64,000 bases of DNA from Streptomyces liliiviolaceus (lineage in GTDB: Bacteria; Actinomycetota; Actinomycetes; Streptomycetales; Streptomycetaceae), in contig NZ_JAGPYQ010000001.1 in NCBI RefSeq assembly GCF_018070025.1, positions 4,216,001 through 4,280,000 of the forward strand, in the 5' to 3' direction. Below, in pieces: positions 42,660 through 52,424 of the stretch (the stretch's first letter is position 1; each line of letters begins with the position of its first letter). The notes under the pieces are model-generated. The model was not told where the DNA came from and did not search any database. It worked only from the letters and a program-made list of their open reading frames with translations. The translations under genes and the position numbers were made by a program.

Positions 42660-42896
42660 TCACGCGGACTGGACGGCTCCGTGGGCGCGGGCGAGGTGGC
42701 GCAGCTCGGACCGTGCCGCCGGCACCGCAGGGACGGTCTCCCAGTAGGGGTGCCACCACAGCCGTACGGACAGGAGCAGCAGGCGGCGGCGCAGGGCAGT
42801 GGTGTCGTGGGGCTGGTGTGCGGTGAGGGCTTGGTAGGTGGTGTTCCAGGCGGCTTGCGTCTGCACCAGGTCGTCAGGGAAGTGGTTCGCATCCAT
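42660..42896 (-). CDS. Hypothetical 78-residue protein
   Basis: ATG 42896 gives a small helical protein (F-P-D-D-L-V-Q-T-Q-A-A-W-N, then A-L-R-R-R-L-L-L-L-S-V-R-L-W-W-H-P-Y-W). I recognise the pattern from small Streptomyces proteins but not a function. Codon composition differs from the flanking DNA. Confidence 0.6.
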   Translation of the reverse strand: MDANHFPDDLVQTQAAWNTTYQALTAHQPHDTTALRRRLLLLSVRLWWHPYWETVPAVPAARSELRHLARAHGAVQSA

Positions 42897-43874
42897 ACCA
42901 GCATTAGATCGCTTGTTCGAATTTCGTGTCACTTCGGACCCCCCGCCCCCGGCGCGGCAGATCGGGTGCGGACCAGCGTGGTCGGCCTGATGATGGTCGG
43001 GTCCCGGAACCTTGCACGGAAGCGCGCCCCGATGCCTGGATGTCCGCGTCACCTCTCAGCGCACCCCGTGCCCGCCTGTCCCTGCCCGTTCTTCCTCGCC
43101 GGACGGGCGGCAAGGGGTGCGCTGAGAGGGTTGTCCGCCCCCGACCACGCCAGCAGAGAAGGCTGACCTGCGAGGATCAACAACGCCGGAGACAGGCGGG
43201 CTACCCGATGTCCTACCACCTGTTCTCCCCCATGCCCTACCCGTTGCCCTCCCCCATGACCTCCCTGCTGTCCGGCACCAGGCCCCGGCCGCGCGCACCC
43301 TGCCGACGCGCGCGAGCAGACGGCAAACGCCCGATCCCGAGGATGGGCTGCAGGGCGGCACCGACGCCGGGGAGAACATCCGTGCCGCCCTGCAACGCGG
43401 GTCCGGCCGCGCTCACACGACCGGACCCTCCAATGGCTTTCTGCCGACCGTCCTACCGGCTCCGCCAGCTGTCATCACCCACACCGGTGAAACCGGCCGG
43501 GCCGCCACGGTGAGCCCGCAACGCCGGGACTGTCGGTGGAGGTTGCGGCTCACCCGCTCCCGCGCGGTACGAGGCGCAGGGGCACCGGCGGGGCCGGGGG
43601 CGCTTCGGGTATGTATCTTCGCTGCGAGTAATCGTGCTGGCCAGCGCGGGACGCCACCGCCGGCGGTGGCTGGCTGTCGTCGCGCGGCCCGGCCCCCTCG
43701 CACGATGCCGAAGGCTCCCGCGCCGCCCGGTAGCCTGCCGCGTGTCCGGACGCGGCGTGGACGGGCCACGCCCATATCGGGAAGACCGGTAGGCGGTCAT
43801 CTGGCTAACAGCCCGCCTTCACGAGGAGACCGACACCTTGATTGACCGGTATGGGCGTTCGAAGAGAGCTCCGC
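42897..43874. other. Gene-free kilobase with a long inverted repeat
   Basis: No frame has convincing composition and no RNA gene is seen. The main structure is the inverted repeat at 43052-43129. Confidence 0.5.
43052..43129. repeat. Long perfect inverted repeat (hairpin)
   Basis: CCTCTCAGCGCACCCC (43052-43067) and GGGGTGCGCTGAGAGG (43114-43129) are perfect 16-bp complements. Pairing continues with gaps inward through CCCGCCTGTCC / GGACGGGCGG to give a stem of nearly 30 bp around a loop of about 18 nt. It may be a small mobile-element relic, a terminator or a structured RNA. Confidence 0.7.
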
Positions 43875-44288
43875 TCAGCGTCGGCCGTCGAGGGCCTCCT
43901 GGACTGTGCCGAAAGGCGCGAAGACCTGTTTGAGTGCGGTGGCCTCAAGAATGCGCAGGTGTCGGGGCGCGGCGCATACCAGAACCAGGTGGCCTCCTTG
44001 TTCCAGGGCCCTGCGGCGCGTGCGGCAGAGCAGGCCCAGGGCAGAGCAGTCGAGGAAGTCCACCAGCCGCAGGTCTACGAGGGCCTGAGCGCCGGGCTCG
44101 GCCGTGGCGGCGTCGGTGTGTGTCCGAAGGTCGGGCACGGTGCACAGGTCGAGGGCGCCGCGTGCCTCGACCACGGTGAATCCACCCTGTCGGTAGCTGC
44201 GCGCACTGCGGCACGGTGCAGGAAGGCCAGTCAGCTCCGGCTGGTGTCGGGGCGGCTCCGGCACGGGGTTCGCCTTCTGGATCTCCAT
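43875..44288 (-). CDS. STAS-domain anti-sigma factor antagonist
   Basis: This 137-residue protein has the STAS fold: F-T-V-V-E-A-R-G-A-L-D near 37, then V-D-L-R-L-V-D-F-L-D-C-S-A-L-G near 90-104, whose Ser is the phosphorylation site, and V-L-V-C-A-A-P near 122. It would bind an anti-sigma kinase and free a sigma factor. No kinase is adjacent. ATG 44288 lies behind AGGAA. The 334 bp upstream (44289-44622) hold a CCCCC-GT-GGGGG hairpin and no gene. Confidence 0.82.
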   Translation of the reverse strand: MEIQKANPVPEPPRHQPELTGLPAPCRSARSYRQGGFTVVEARGALDLCTVPDLRTHTDAATAEPGAQALVDLRLVDFLDCSALGLLCRTRRRALEQGGHLVLVCAAPRHLRILEATALKQVFAPFGTVQEALDGRR

Positions 44289-44622
44289 AGCGGTTCCTGA
44301 TGTAAGCCCCCGTGGGGGAGCGCGAGGCGTCGAGGCGTGACCAAGGACCGGGGCAACAACCGTCTACGTCGAGAGACAGCGGGTACGCGCAGGTCCGGAC
44401 GTCTGACGCTTCACCTGCACGGGGGGTGTCTGTGGTGCAGCACTGACGATCGGGGTGGACGGGCGATCGGACGCATCGGCCCGATCTGGGTGCCGGGCCG
44501 GTGCGGGGTGGCCGCATCGGCCCGGCCGGTGGAGAGGGCCGTCATGTGTCAGGGGTGCCTCGGTGTTTCAGGCGTGCCCCGGTGCGAGTGGATCGGTGCA
44601 TGGCGGCCTGGTGACGGTGGCC

Positions 44623-44874
44623 CTACTTCTTGGAGATGTAGAGGTCCCAGTTGTGACCCATGTCCGTGGCGTAGACGCACTGGTACGCCTTCCATTCCTT
44701 GATCTGCACACCGCGGTCGCCGACCTTGATGCAGGTGGACTTGAAGACGTAGTCGCTGTGGTAGGTCCAGTCGGCTGCCAGCGCCTGGCCGACGCACAGA
44801 AGGGCCGCCAGAACGGTCGCGGTGAAAGTGACGGCCGTGCGGCCGCCGCGGTTGATACGGATCGACAGGGACAT
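44623..44874 (-). CDS. Small secreted protein
   Basis: ATG 44874 behind a perfect AGGAGG gives 83 residues. A signal peptide is evident: S-I-R-I-N-R-G-G-R, a hydrophobic stretch V-L-A-A-L-L-C-V, and cleavage after A-L-A at about 33. The mature 50 residues contain Y-V-F-K-S-T-C-I-K-V and Y-Q-C-V-Y-A, two Cys that could form a disulfide. No family is recognised. Confidence 0.75.
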   Translation of the reverse strand: MSLSIRINRGGRTAVTFTATVLAALLCVGQALAADWTYHSDYVFKSTCIKVGDRGVQIKEWKAYQCVYATDMGHNWDLYISKK

Positions 44875-45127
44875 CGGAGTCCTCCTGGTGCTGGGCCGGC
44901 CCGGCGTGTTCCGGGCGCTGCTGGACTTGAGCATCGGAGCCGGGTCGGCGCACCGGTAGCGGTTGCCGGTTTCCTGCTCGGCCGGATACCCGTAAACCCG
45001 CCTTGACGTGCTCTTTTCCGTCTGCGGTACGCGTCGTGCCCGGGCGTCACCACAGGGCGGCGCGCGCAGTTGAGAGGGGAAGAGGCCGTGTTCGCGGCTG
45101 GCGGGCGGTGGGTGGGAAGGGCGTGCG

Positions 45128-48100
45128 ATGGAACCCGAGGGCGATGGCGTCACTTTCGGAGGGGAGCTGCGGCGTCTGCGCGGCGAGGCGGGCATGTCGC
45201 TGGCGCATCTCGCTCGGGAGCTGGGGACGGGAAAGGGGTATCTGAGTCGGCTGGAGCGCGGGCTGCAGCGGCCGAGTGAACCGTTCGCCCGGTGCTGCGA
45301 CCAGGTGCTCGGCGCTGGCGGCGCGCTGCTGGCGCTGGCGGCCGGGCCGGGTGCGGGGGTGTGTCCGTACCCGGGGTTGACGTCGTTTCGCGCGCAGGAC
45401 ACGCGCTGGTTCTTCGGCCGGGAGCGGGCGGCCGCCGATCTGCTGGGACTGCTGTGCGATCCGAGCACGGCCGGGCAGCCGGCGGTGGTGATCGGCCCTT
45501 CGGGCGTCGGGAAGTCGTCGCTGCTGCGGGCTGGGCTGGCCGCGGCCGTCGCGCGCGGTGCGCTGCCCGCGCGTGGCCCCGGGACGCCGCAGACCCTGTA
45601 TCTGACGCCCACCGCGAGCCCGGATGCCGAGCTGCGTGCGTGCGGGGCGCGGCAGCCGCTCGACTCGTACGCGCTGGTGGTCGTGGACCAGTTCGAGGAA
45701 CTGTTCACCCTGTGCGAGGAACCGGCCGAACGCGAAGCGTTCATCGCGCGGGTGTGCCGCCTGGCCGCCGATGGGCTGCCGGTGGTGCTCGGTGTCCGTG
45801 CCGACTTCTACGGGCACTGCCTGGCCCATCCCCCGCTGGTGTCCGCGCTGCGTACGCGTGCGCTGCCACTGGGGCCCATGGGCTTGCCTGAGCTGCGCCG
45901 GGCGATCACCGAACCTGCTGCCACCGAGGGGCTGTCGCTGGAGCCGGGGCTGGTGGAGGTGCTCCTGCGGGACCTGGGCGCCACCCCCAGCACCGGACGA
46001 TGTGATTCCGGGACGCTCCCGCTGCTGTCCCACACGCTGCGCGCCACCTGGCAGCACCGCATGGACAGGGTGCTCACGGTCGCCGGGTACGAGGGCACCG
46101 GGGGTGTGCACGGGGCCGTCGCGGCCAGCGCCGAACGCGTCCATGCCCAACTGGAGCCTGAGGACCGGGGTGCGGTGCGGCAGGTGATGCTGAGCATGGT
46201 GCGGGTCGGCGACAGCGCGGGGGACGTCCGGGTGCCGGCCGACCGCGACGCGCTCACCCGGTCGGATCCGCGCGCGGACACGGTCGTCGAGGCGTACACC
46301 CAGGCCCGGCTGCTGACGGCCGACACCACCAGTGTGGAGATCAGCCACGAGGCCCTGCTGCGGGCCTGGCCGCGGCTGCGCGGATGGATCGACGACGGCC
46401 GCACCGCGCTGCGCACCAAGCAGGAGGTCGACGACGCCGCGCGCCGGTGGGCCGAAGGCGGGCGGGACCCGGGACTGCTGTACCGGGGCACCGCGCTCCT
46501 GCTCGCCGAGCAGGCCGGACCCGGTACGAGCGTGCACGCCGCCGCGTTCCTGGCCGCCGCCCGCGACCAGGAAGAGCGCCAGGTGCGCACGCAGGCCCGG
46601 TTCGTGCGCAGGCTGCGCCATGCCGTCGTCGCGCTGGCCGTGCTCCTGGTCCTGGCCGTCGCCGGCGGACTGATCGCAGTGCAGCAGAAGGCCCTGGCCG
46701 ACAGCCGTACCCGCCAGGCGTGGTCGCAGCGTGCGGCCAGCCGCGCCGACCAGCTGCGGGCGAGCGATCCCGCGCTCGCGGCGCAGGTCGCGGTGGCGGC
46801 CCGGCAGTTCGCCGACACCCCCGAGGCCCGCAGCGCCGTGCTGAGCTCGGGCGGCGCGCCGACAGTCACCCGGCTGGCGGCGTTCACCGAGACCGTCACC
46901 GGTTTGGCGGTCGGTGTGCACGACACGGTTCTGGCGACCGCCGACGCCGGCGAGGGCCTGCGCCTGTGGGACCTGACCACGAAACGCACCCCCGTCCCGG
47001 CCCTGGACGTGGTCCCGCCCTCCCCCGTCGCGGATCTGGCCTTCGCCGGGCGCACTCTGGTGACCGTTCACGAGGACGGCCTCGTCCGGACCTGGCGGGT
47101 GTCCGACGCCCGCACCCTGGGCGAACCGGCCGAGGTCTACCGCCATGACGCGGCCGTGTCGGTGGCGCTCTCGGCCGACGGGCGCACCATCGCCTCCGCC
47201 GACGGGGACGGCGGCATCCGGGTGCACCGGCCGAACGGGCGCAGCCCGGTGTCACTGTCGGTCGGGTCCCGACCGGCCGGAGTGGCACTGTCCGGCGCGG
47301 GCGACCTGCTCGCCTCGGGCGACATCGGCGGACCGCGTGCCTGGCGGCTCGGATCCGGCGCACCCGAGCCGGTGGACCTGGACGGCGGCTTCGAGGCCAA
47401 GAGCGTGGCGGTGCGCCAAGACGGGCGGGAGATGGCCTTCGGCAGCGACGACCACACAGTACGGCTGTGGCGCGCGTTGGGCGCACCGCCCAGGACGCTG
47501 CACGAGCACCGGGAGGACGTGTCAGCCCTCACCTACCAGACCTCGGACAGAGGCTCGGGAGAGCTGGTGAGCGGGTCGGTCGACCGCGACGTGCTGGTGT
47601 GGCGGGGCGGACGGCCGGCGCAGACTTTGCGGCACCCCGACACGGTGCTGGACATCCGCCCGGCCGGCCGGTTCGTCGTCACGCGCGCCGCCGACAACGT
47701 CGTACGCGTGTGGCGGCTTCCCGCACCGGCCGTCGACGCGGGACAGGGCAATCTCCAGGCGGTCGCCTACCGGCCCGACGGGAAACTCCTCGCCACGGCA
47801 GGCTGGGACGGCACCGTCGGGCTGTGGGACAGTGCCGACGCCCGCCGTCCACGCCTGATCCGGCGGCTCCGCACGGGCGGGGAGGTGGTGTTCACGCTGG
47901 CCATCGCCGACCGGGGCAAGCTGCTGGCCACCGGCGACAAGCGCGGTCGGCTGACACTCTGGGACATCGGGAATCCGGCCGGGGCCACGCACCTGAAGAC
48001 CGTCACCGCCGTCCACGGCGGAGCCGTCAGCACGGTCGCCCTGTCCCCCGACGGACGCAGGGCCGTGACCGGCGGCCAAGACGGGGTGGCCCGCCTGTGG

Positions 48101-48772
48101 AATCTCGACGACCCGCGCAGGCCGGTGCTCACCGGCGGCCGCTGCCGCCACACGGAATCGGTGTTCGCGACGGCCTTCACCCGGAACGGGACGCTGCTGG
48201 CGACCGGTGGGGTCGACCGGACCGTACGGCTGTGGGACACCACCGACCCCGCCCGCTGCGTGCCGCTGTCCCGGCCCGGCGGTACGCAGGCCGGGACCGT
48301 CTCCGGCATCGCGTTCTCGCCGTCCGGGGACCTGCTGGCCACCGGCGGCTACGACAGCACGATCCAACTGTGGGACGTGTCCGACCCGCACAGCCCGCGC
48401 TCCCTCGCCCCCCTGCCCGGACACCTCAGCCGGGTCTACGACCTGGCATTCGCTCCCGGCGGGAAGATCCTGGGGACCGTCAGCGCCGACCAGAGCGCCC
48501 GGCTGTGGGACGTGTCCGACCCGCACCACCCCACCACCGTCGCCGCCCTCACCGGGCACAAGGCCGGGGTGGAGGGCCTGGCCTTCCACCCCACGCGCCC
48601 GCTGCTGTCCACCGTGGGGGACGACGGCGCTCTGCGGTCATGGGACATCCGGCCACAGCCGGTCGCCGCCGGCCTGTGCGCGCGGGCCGGGGCCGTGCTC
48701 ACCGCCCCGGAGTGGGACCGGCTGCTGCCCGGACTGCCCTACCGCCGCCCCTGCCCCGGCGACGGTGCCTGA
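45128..48772 (+). CDS. HTH - STAND NTPase - transmembrane - WD40 protein
   Basis: This 1214-residue multi-domain protein has an XRE helix-turn-helix (residues 10-60; M-S-L-A-H-L-A-R-E-L-G-T-G-K-G-Y-L-S-R), a nSTAND1 NTPase with Walker A G-P-S-G-V-G-K-S at 123-130 and Walker B V-V-V-D-Q-F-E-E-L near 187-195, a hydrophobic helix near 500-517, and about 12 WD40 blades from 590 to 1190 (V-R-L-W-D-T and L-W-D-V-S-D-P type ends). Such proteins sense a ligand with the WD40 part and change state on ATP binding. Predicted membrane anchoring of a protein with a DNA-binding-like N-terminus is odd. ATG 45128 is the natural start. Confidence 0.88.
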   Translation: MEPEGDGVTFGGELRRLRGEAGMSLAHLARELGTGKGYLSRLERGLQRPSEPFARCCDQVLGAGGALLALAAGPGAGVCPYPGLTSFRAQDTRWFFGRERAAADLLGLLCDPSTAGQPAVVIGPSGVGKSSLLRAGLAAAVARGALPARGPGTPQTLYLTPTASPDAELRACGARQPLDSYALVVVDQFEELFTLCEEPAEREAFIARVCRLAADGLPVVLGVRADFYGHCLAHPPLVSALRTRALPLGPMGLPELRRAITEPAATEGLSLEPGLVEVLLRDLGATPSTGRCDSGTLPLLSHTLRATWQHRMDRVLTVAGYEGTGGVHGAVAASAERVHAQLEPEDRGAVRQVMLSMVRVGDSAGDVRVPADRDALTRSDPRADTVVEAYTQARLLTADTTSVEISHEALLRAWPRLRGWIDDGRTALRTKQEVDDAARRWAEGGRDPGLLYRGTALLLAEQAGPGTSVHAAAFLAAARDQEERQVRTQARFVRRLRHAVVALAVLLVLAVAGGLIAVQQKALADSRTRQAWSQRAASRADQLRASDPALAAQVAVAARQFADTPEARSAVLSSGGAPTVTRLAAFTETVTGLAVGVHDTVLATADAGEGLRLWDLTTKRTPVPALDVVPPSPVADLAFAGRTLVTVHEDGLVRTWRVSDARTLGEPAEVYRHDAAVSVALSADGRTIASADGDGGIRVHRPNGRSPVSLSVGSRPAGVALSGAGDLLASGDIGGPRAWRLGSGAPEPVDLDGGFEAKSVAVRQDGREMAFGSDDHTVRLWRALGAPPRTLHEHREDVSALTYQTSDRGSGELVSGSVDRDVLVWRGGRPAQTLRHPDTVLDIRPAGRFVVTRAADNVVRVWRLPAPAVDAGQGNLQAVAYRPDGKLLATAGWDGTVGLWDSADARRPRLIRRLRTGGEVVFTLAIADRGKLLATGDKRGRLTLWDIGNPAGATHLKTVTAVHGGAVSTVALSPDGRRAVTGGQDGVARLWNLDDPRRPVLTGGRCRHTESVFATAFTRNGTLLATGGVDRTVRLWDTTDPARCVPLSRPGGTQAGTVSGIAFSPSGDLLATGGYDSTIQLWDVSDPHSPRSLAPLPGHLSRVYDLAFAPGGKILGTVSADQSARLWDVSDPHHPTTVAALTGHKAGVEGLAFHPTRPLLSTVGDDGALRSWDIRPQPVAAGLCARAGAVLTAPEWDRLLPGLPYRRPCPGDGA

Positions 48773-48796
48773 CCGGGGCCGCGCGCCGTGCGGGCG

Positions 48797-49759
48797 TCAG
48801 CCGCCGCTGCCGTCGACAGCCGCCACGGCGGCCTCGACCGCCTTCGCCCGCGCCGCCGCCGACGCGCGGATTGCCGGCTTGTGCTCCAGGTGGACGAAGA
48901 GAGCGCCGGCCGCCCGCGTCTGTGCCCCCACCGGATTGCAGGTGGCCGCCAGGTCCTTGAAACGCCCGCCGCCCGTGTACGTCCCGGCGGTGATCCCGCG
49001 CTCCCCCAGCTCACCGCCCAGCCGGGCCAGATGCGCGCCGGGCCGCGGGGCCGCGCCCTGCGTCTTTCGCTCCACCCCGTCACTGATCACGACATCGGGG
49101 TACCCGGCCTTGTCCTTGAACCCGTGATACTGCAGCACCCACCCGCCGCGCCGCAGCAGGCTCCTGTGGACCGCCAGGAACGCGCTCCTGTCGTTGCGGG
49201 CCATGTCCGAGGCGCTGAAGGCGCACTTCGTGACCGGGCCGCCCGCGTCCCGCTTGGTCCCCGCGACCAGCAGCGCCCGTGCCCCCAGCCGCTGGAACGC
49301 CTCCAGGGCGAACTGCTCAGTGTGCAGATCACTCTGCGGATGCGGGGCCTCCACCAGCACCTTCCTCCTCCCCTGCCCCGGATCGATCACGAACGTGCCC
49401 CAGCACATCCGGCACGGGACCGCCTCACGCAGTACGCCGTACGTACGTCCCGCGGCCCGGTCACGGACCTCCTCGACCCGATAGCCCGACGACCGTACGG
49501 CTGCTGCGGCGTCGGCGAGACGACCCGACCGGATCAGGCCGGCCGCCCTCCCCAGAGCATCGACCTCCCGCTCGTGCCCCTCCACGAAGCGCCCGGAGCC
49601 GATGCCCTCGTACACATCCGCCAAGTAGGCCCGCAACGAGACGACCTCCCGCGGCGCCTCCCGGGACGGCACCACAGCAGCCGGCGCCGCCGGAGCCGCC
49701 CCGGCCGACAGCACGGACAGCAGAAGGGACGCCGACGCGACCTTCTCGAACCTCTTCAT
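48797..49759 (-). CDS. Secreted protein with a metallo-hydrolase-like motif
   Basis: ATG 49759 behind AAGGGG gives 320 residues. A signal peptide (M-K-R-F-E-K-V-A-S-A-S-L-L-L-S-V) ends after A-P-A near 25. The body has E-A-P-H-P-Q-S-D-L-H-T-E near 146 with closely spaced His, Asp and Glu that could bind a metal, and V-L-Q-Y-H-G-F near 218 with another His. This resembles zinc amidohydrolase or peptidase folds (N-formylglutamate amidohydrolase or M14 type), but no family is certain. It is convergent with the STAND-WD40 gene. Confidence 0.6.
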   Translation of the reverse strand: MKRFEKVASASLLLSVLSAGAAPAAPAAVVPSREAPREVVSLRAYLADVYEGIGSGRFVEGHEREVDALGRAAGLIRSGRLADAAAAVRSSGYRVEEVRDRAAGRTYGVLREAVPCRMCWGTFVIDPGQGRRKVLVEAPHPQSDLHTEQFALEAFQRLGARALLVAGTKRDAGGPVTKCAFSASDMARNDRSAFLAVHRSLLRRGGWVLQYHGFKDKAGYPDVVISDGVERKTQGAAPRPGAHLARLGGELGERGITAGTYTGGGRFKDLAATCNPVGAQTRAAGALFVHLEHKPAIRASAAARAKAVEAAVAAVDGSGG

Positions 49760-49942
49760 CACAACCCCTTGAAGTCGAATGACTACAGATAGTAGCCGTC
49801 TCGTGTATCCTGTTCCCCGAGGGTTCACCGCAGCCGAATGGACGGCTCTCCGGCCGACACCAGCAGCTGACCAGGCCAATAGAACCCCGGCGCGACTCGC
49901 GTACCAGCGGTTCAAACACCACTCCCGGCGTCGACGCCGCCC

Positions 49943-50007
49943 CCACCCCTTGGTAGAGCTCAGCGCCTACTGGAGGACAGCACCGGAGTGCCGGCAGCTT
50001 CCCTCCC
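49943..50007. repeat. Dispersed intergenic repeat, copy 2
   Basis: This copy matches 42311-42370, with the identical core at 49970-49995. It lies in the 435-bp gene-free gap (49760-50194) between the secreted-protein gene and the ligase remnant. Confidence 0.6.
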
Positions 50008-50194
50008 AGCCCGGCCACCGGACCGACGGCGGGGCTGCGCGCGCCTCGATCTCCGGCCGCGGCCGTACCGCTCATCCCGCAGCGAGACGCTGCTGAGACC
50101 ACGTCCTTCCAGACGTGCGAGCATGCCGCACCCGAACCTGTACGCCATTGAGGCTCTCCGGCGGCAACCACCGTCGGGTTCACAGGTCACGTCC

Positions 50195-50861
50195 TCCAGG
50201 ATTCAGCGAACCCGCGCGCTTCCGCGTTCGACGTCTTGCGCCTGGCGGGCACCGACACCACGGCGTGGACCTACGAGCGGCGCCGCGCGGCCCCTGTGGA
50301 GTTGTTCCGCGCGCACCGGCTGGCGGCGGCGTGGGCACTGTGTCCGTCGACCACCGACCCGGCCACCGTGCACGAATGGCTGACCACGTGTACCACGGTC
50401 GGGATGGAGGGCGTGGTGTTTAAAAGGCTGGACGGCCCATACCGGCCCACCGCCAGAGGGTGGTTGAAGTACAAGGTGCGCGAGACGACCGAGGCCATCG
50501 TCTGCGCCGTCACCGGCCCGACCACGGCACCGCGCACGCTGCTGCTCGGCAGATACGACACCATCGGACGCCTGCAGTACACCGGCCGCACCACCCCCTG
50601 CCCCGAACGGCGGCCCGCATCCTCGGTGGTCTACTCACCCCCGCGGGCCCCGAACATCCGTGGCCAAGCTGGTCGTTCTCCGCCGAGTGGGGCACACGCG
50701 AGACGCTGGACGTCACGACGGTCCGGCCCGAACTGGTCGTGGAAGTCGGCGTCGATGTCGCCCGCAACGCCTCCGGCCGGTGGGGCCACCCCGCCAGCTG
50801 GCACCGTGCCAGGCCTGACCTTGCGTCCGACGACGTCACACTCTTCAACGACCCCGGGTAA
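50195..50861 (+). pseudogene. ATP-dependent DNA ligase remnant
   Basis: The frame at 50215-50610 contains A-F-D-V-L-R-L-A-G-T-D, then G-M-E-G-V-V-F-K-R (ligase motif IV) and W-L-K-Y-K-V-R (motif V) of LigD-type ATP ligases. A frameshift at about 50608 moves the OB-fold part (P-E-L-V-V-E-V-G-V-D and F-N-D) into another frame ending at 50861. The N-terminal nucleotidyltransferase part with the adenylated lysine is missing. The gene is dead; the longest frame continues to 51012 by chance. Confidence 0.75.
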
Positions 50862-50935
50862 GTGTCATCGCTCCGGCCTGTACACAGACGTTCTCACAGG
50901 CACACACCAACAGCAGCCATCTCACAAGCATGTCA

Positions 50936-52207
50936 CTACATCCCCGGCACTCCGACTGAAGCATAAAACCAGGCTGGCAGCTTGGTCTCTTCATCCGGCA
51001 CCGCTGAAATGACCTGCCCAAACGTCAGGCGACGTGCACTCGACAGATCGGCCACGGACAGATTGGCTTCCGTGAAAGTCGCCTCGCGCAGGTTGGCCTC
51101 CGTAAAGGTCGCCCGGCGTAGGTTGGCCTTCGTGAGCGTCGCCCCGCGCAGGTAGGCCTCCGTGAACGCCGCCCCAACCAGATCGGTCTCCGTGAGCGTC
51201 GCCTCGCGCAGGTTGGCCCCGGTGAAGGTCGCCTTGTGCAGGTTGGCCTCCGTGAAAGTCGCCCCGCGCAGGTAGGCCTCCGTGAACGCCGCCCCAACCA
51301 AGTTGGCCCCTGTGAACGTCGCGCTGGGCAAGCTGGCCTCCGTGAAGGTCGCCTTGTACAGCTGGGCACCTGCGAACGTCGTCTTGTACAGCTGGGCTTC
51401 GGTGAAGGTCGCCTTGTACAGGTAGGCCCCGGTGAACGTCGCCCCGGACAGGTTCGCCCCCGTGAGGTCAGCTTCGTTGAGTTGGACGCCGGCCAGGTGG
51501 AGGCCGCTGAGATCGAGGCGTTCACGCCGGTCGACATGAGTGCGGGACTCGCGGCGGGTAAGAGCTGTAAGCGCGGCCTGTACATCGGCATCCGGCTTGG
51601 GAGGCAGCGGGTCGGCGTGCGGACCGCGGTGGGGATCGTCAGGGCCGGGCGGGGGGACGGTGTGAGGGGCTCGGTGGCGGATGAAGTGTCCGAGGACGTG
51701 AGCGGCGTCGGTGGCGGCCTGTTCGGGAGCGTCCTGCACAATCTGTTCGAGGGCGAGGATGCCGCCGATGCGGACGTAGATCTCGCCGGAGCCGAGGCGT
51801 TCGAGGGCTTTGGTAAAGCGGTCAGTGATCTGGCCGCGGCGGGTGAGGCGGTAGGTGCGGGCGGTGTAGAGCAGGGCGATGCCGGCCCCGAGGGCGGCCG
51901 TGAACGCGACCACGGCGGTGCGCAGGCCGGTCACGAGGGCCGCCGACCCCTTCTTCGCCTCAGCCTTGTCGATGGGGTCGGGGCCGATGACGTAGGGACC
52001 CCACCAGATCAGCCAGGGCAGCACCACGAACAGCACAAAGGCTCCGGCCACCATCAGAGCAGTCGTTGCCCGCCGCCGGTTGCGCGCCTTCTGCCGGACC
52101 CGCGACCGACCCTGATCCAGCTCGGTCATGGCCTCCCAAACGGCCTGACGCTGCAGGCGACGCTCTCGCTGCTCTTGGAGGGCACGCAGGAGGTGGAGTG
52201 TTCTCAT
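50936..52207 (-). CDS. Membrane-anchored pentapeptide-repeat protein
   Basis: ATG 52207 gives 423 residues; an earlier start is less likely. Two hydrophobic helices near 45-70 (V-A-G-A-F-V-L-F-V-V-L-P-W-L) and 95-125 precede a helical linker (I-T-D-R-F-T-K-A-L-E-R-L-G-S). About 30 consecutive A-(D/N/T)-L-x-x pentapeptides then form a right-handed quadrilateral helix from 240 to 392 (units such as A-T-F-T-E, A-N-L-R-E). The array copies are so alike that recent duplication is likely. Function is unknown; such arrays mimic DNA or act in stress sensing. Confidence 0.85.
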   Translation of the reverse strand: MRTLHLLRALQEQRERRLQRQAVWEAMTELDQGRSRVRQKARNRRRATTALMVAGAFVLFVVLPWLIWWGPYVIGPDPIDKAEAKKGSAALVTGLRTAVVAFTAALGAGIALLYTARTYRLTRRGQITDRFTKALERLGSGEIYVRIGGILALEQIVQDAPEQAATDAAHVLGHFIRHRAPHTVPPPGPDDPHRGPHADPLPPKPDADVQAALTALTRRESRTHVDRRERLDLSGLHLAGVQLNEADLTGANLSGATFTGAYLYKATFTEAQLYKTTFAGAQLYKATFTEASLPSATFTGANLVGAAFTEAYLRGATFTEANLHKATFTGANLREATLTETDLVGAAFTEAYLRGATLTKANLRRATFTEANLREATFTEANLSVADLSSARRLTFGQVISAVPDEETKLPAWFYASVGVPGM

Positions 52208-52424
52208 GCCCCATACATGCCGGTAAGACAGCATCCGGTTGCAACCGAACAACCGACGGACCACAGGCGCGAACAGCGAGCGCCCGTCTGGCACCATCCA
52301 GGCCAAGGCCCCTCGTCCAACGACCTCCCCCAGCCTTTCGTTACCGCTCTGAGATGTCGTGGACACGCACAAACGGCAAGCACGGTGCCGTATGCCGGAT
52401 TCGTCCTACGGCATCAACTTCGGT

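Noticed and set aside
45047..47227. 726-codon minus-strand frame opposite the STAND-WD40 gene
   Set aside because: The plus-strand protein has clear HTH, Walker and WD40 motifs; the minus frame is Arg/Gln/Pro-rich without motifs.
51030..51490. DNA tandem repeat or minisatellite
   Set aside because: The periodic sequence is explained by in-frame pentapeptide repeats of the protein at 50936-52207.
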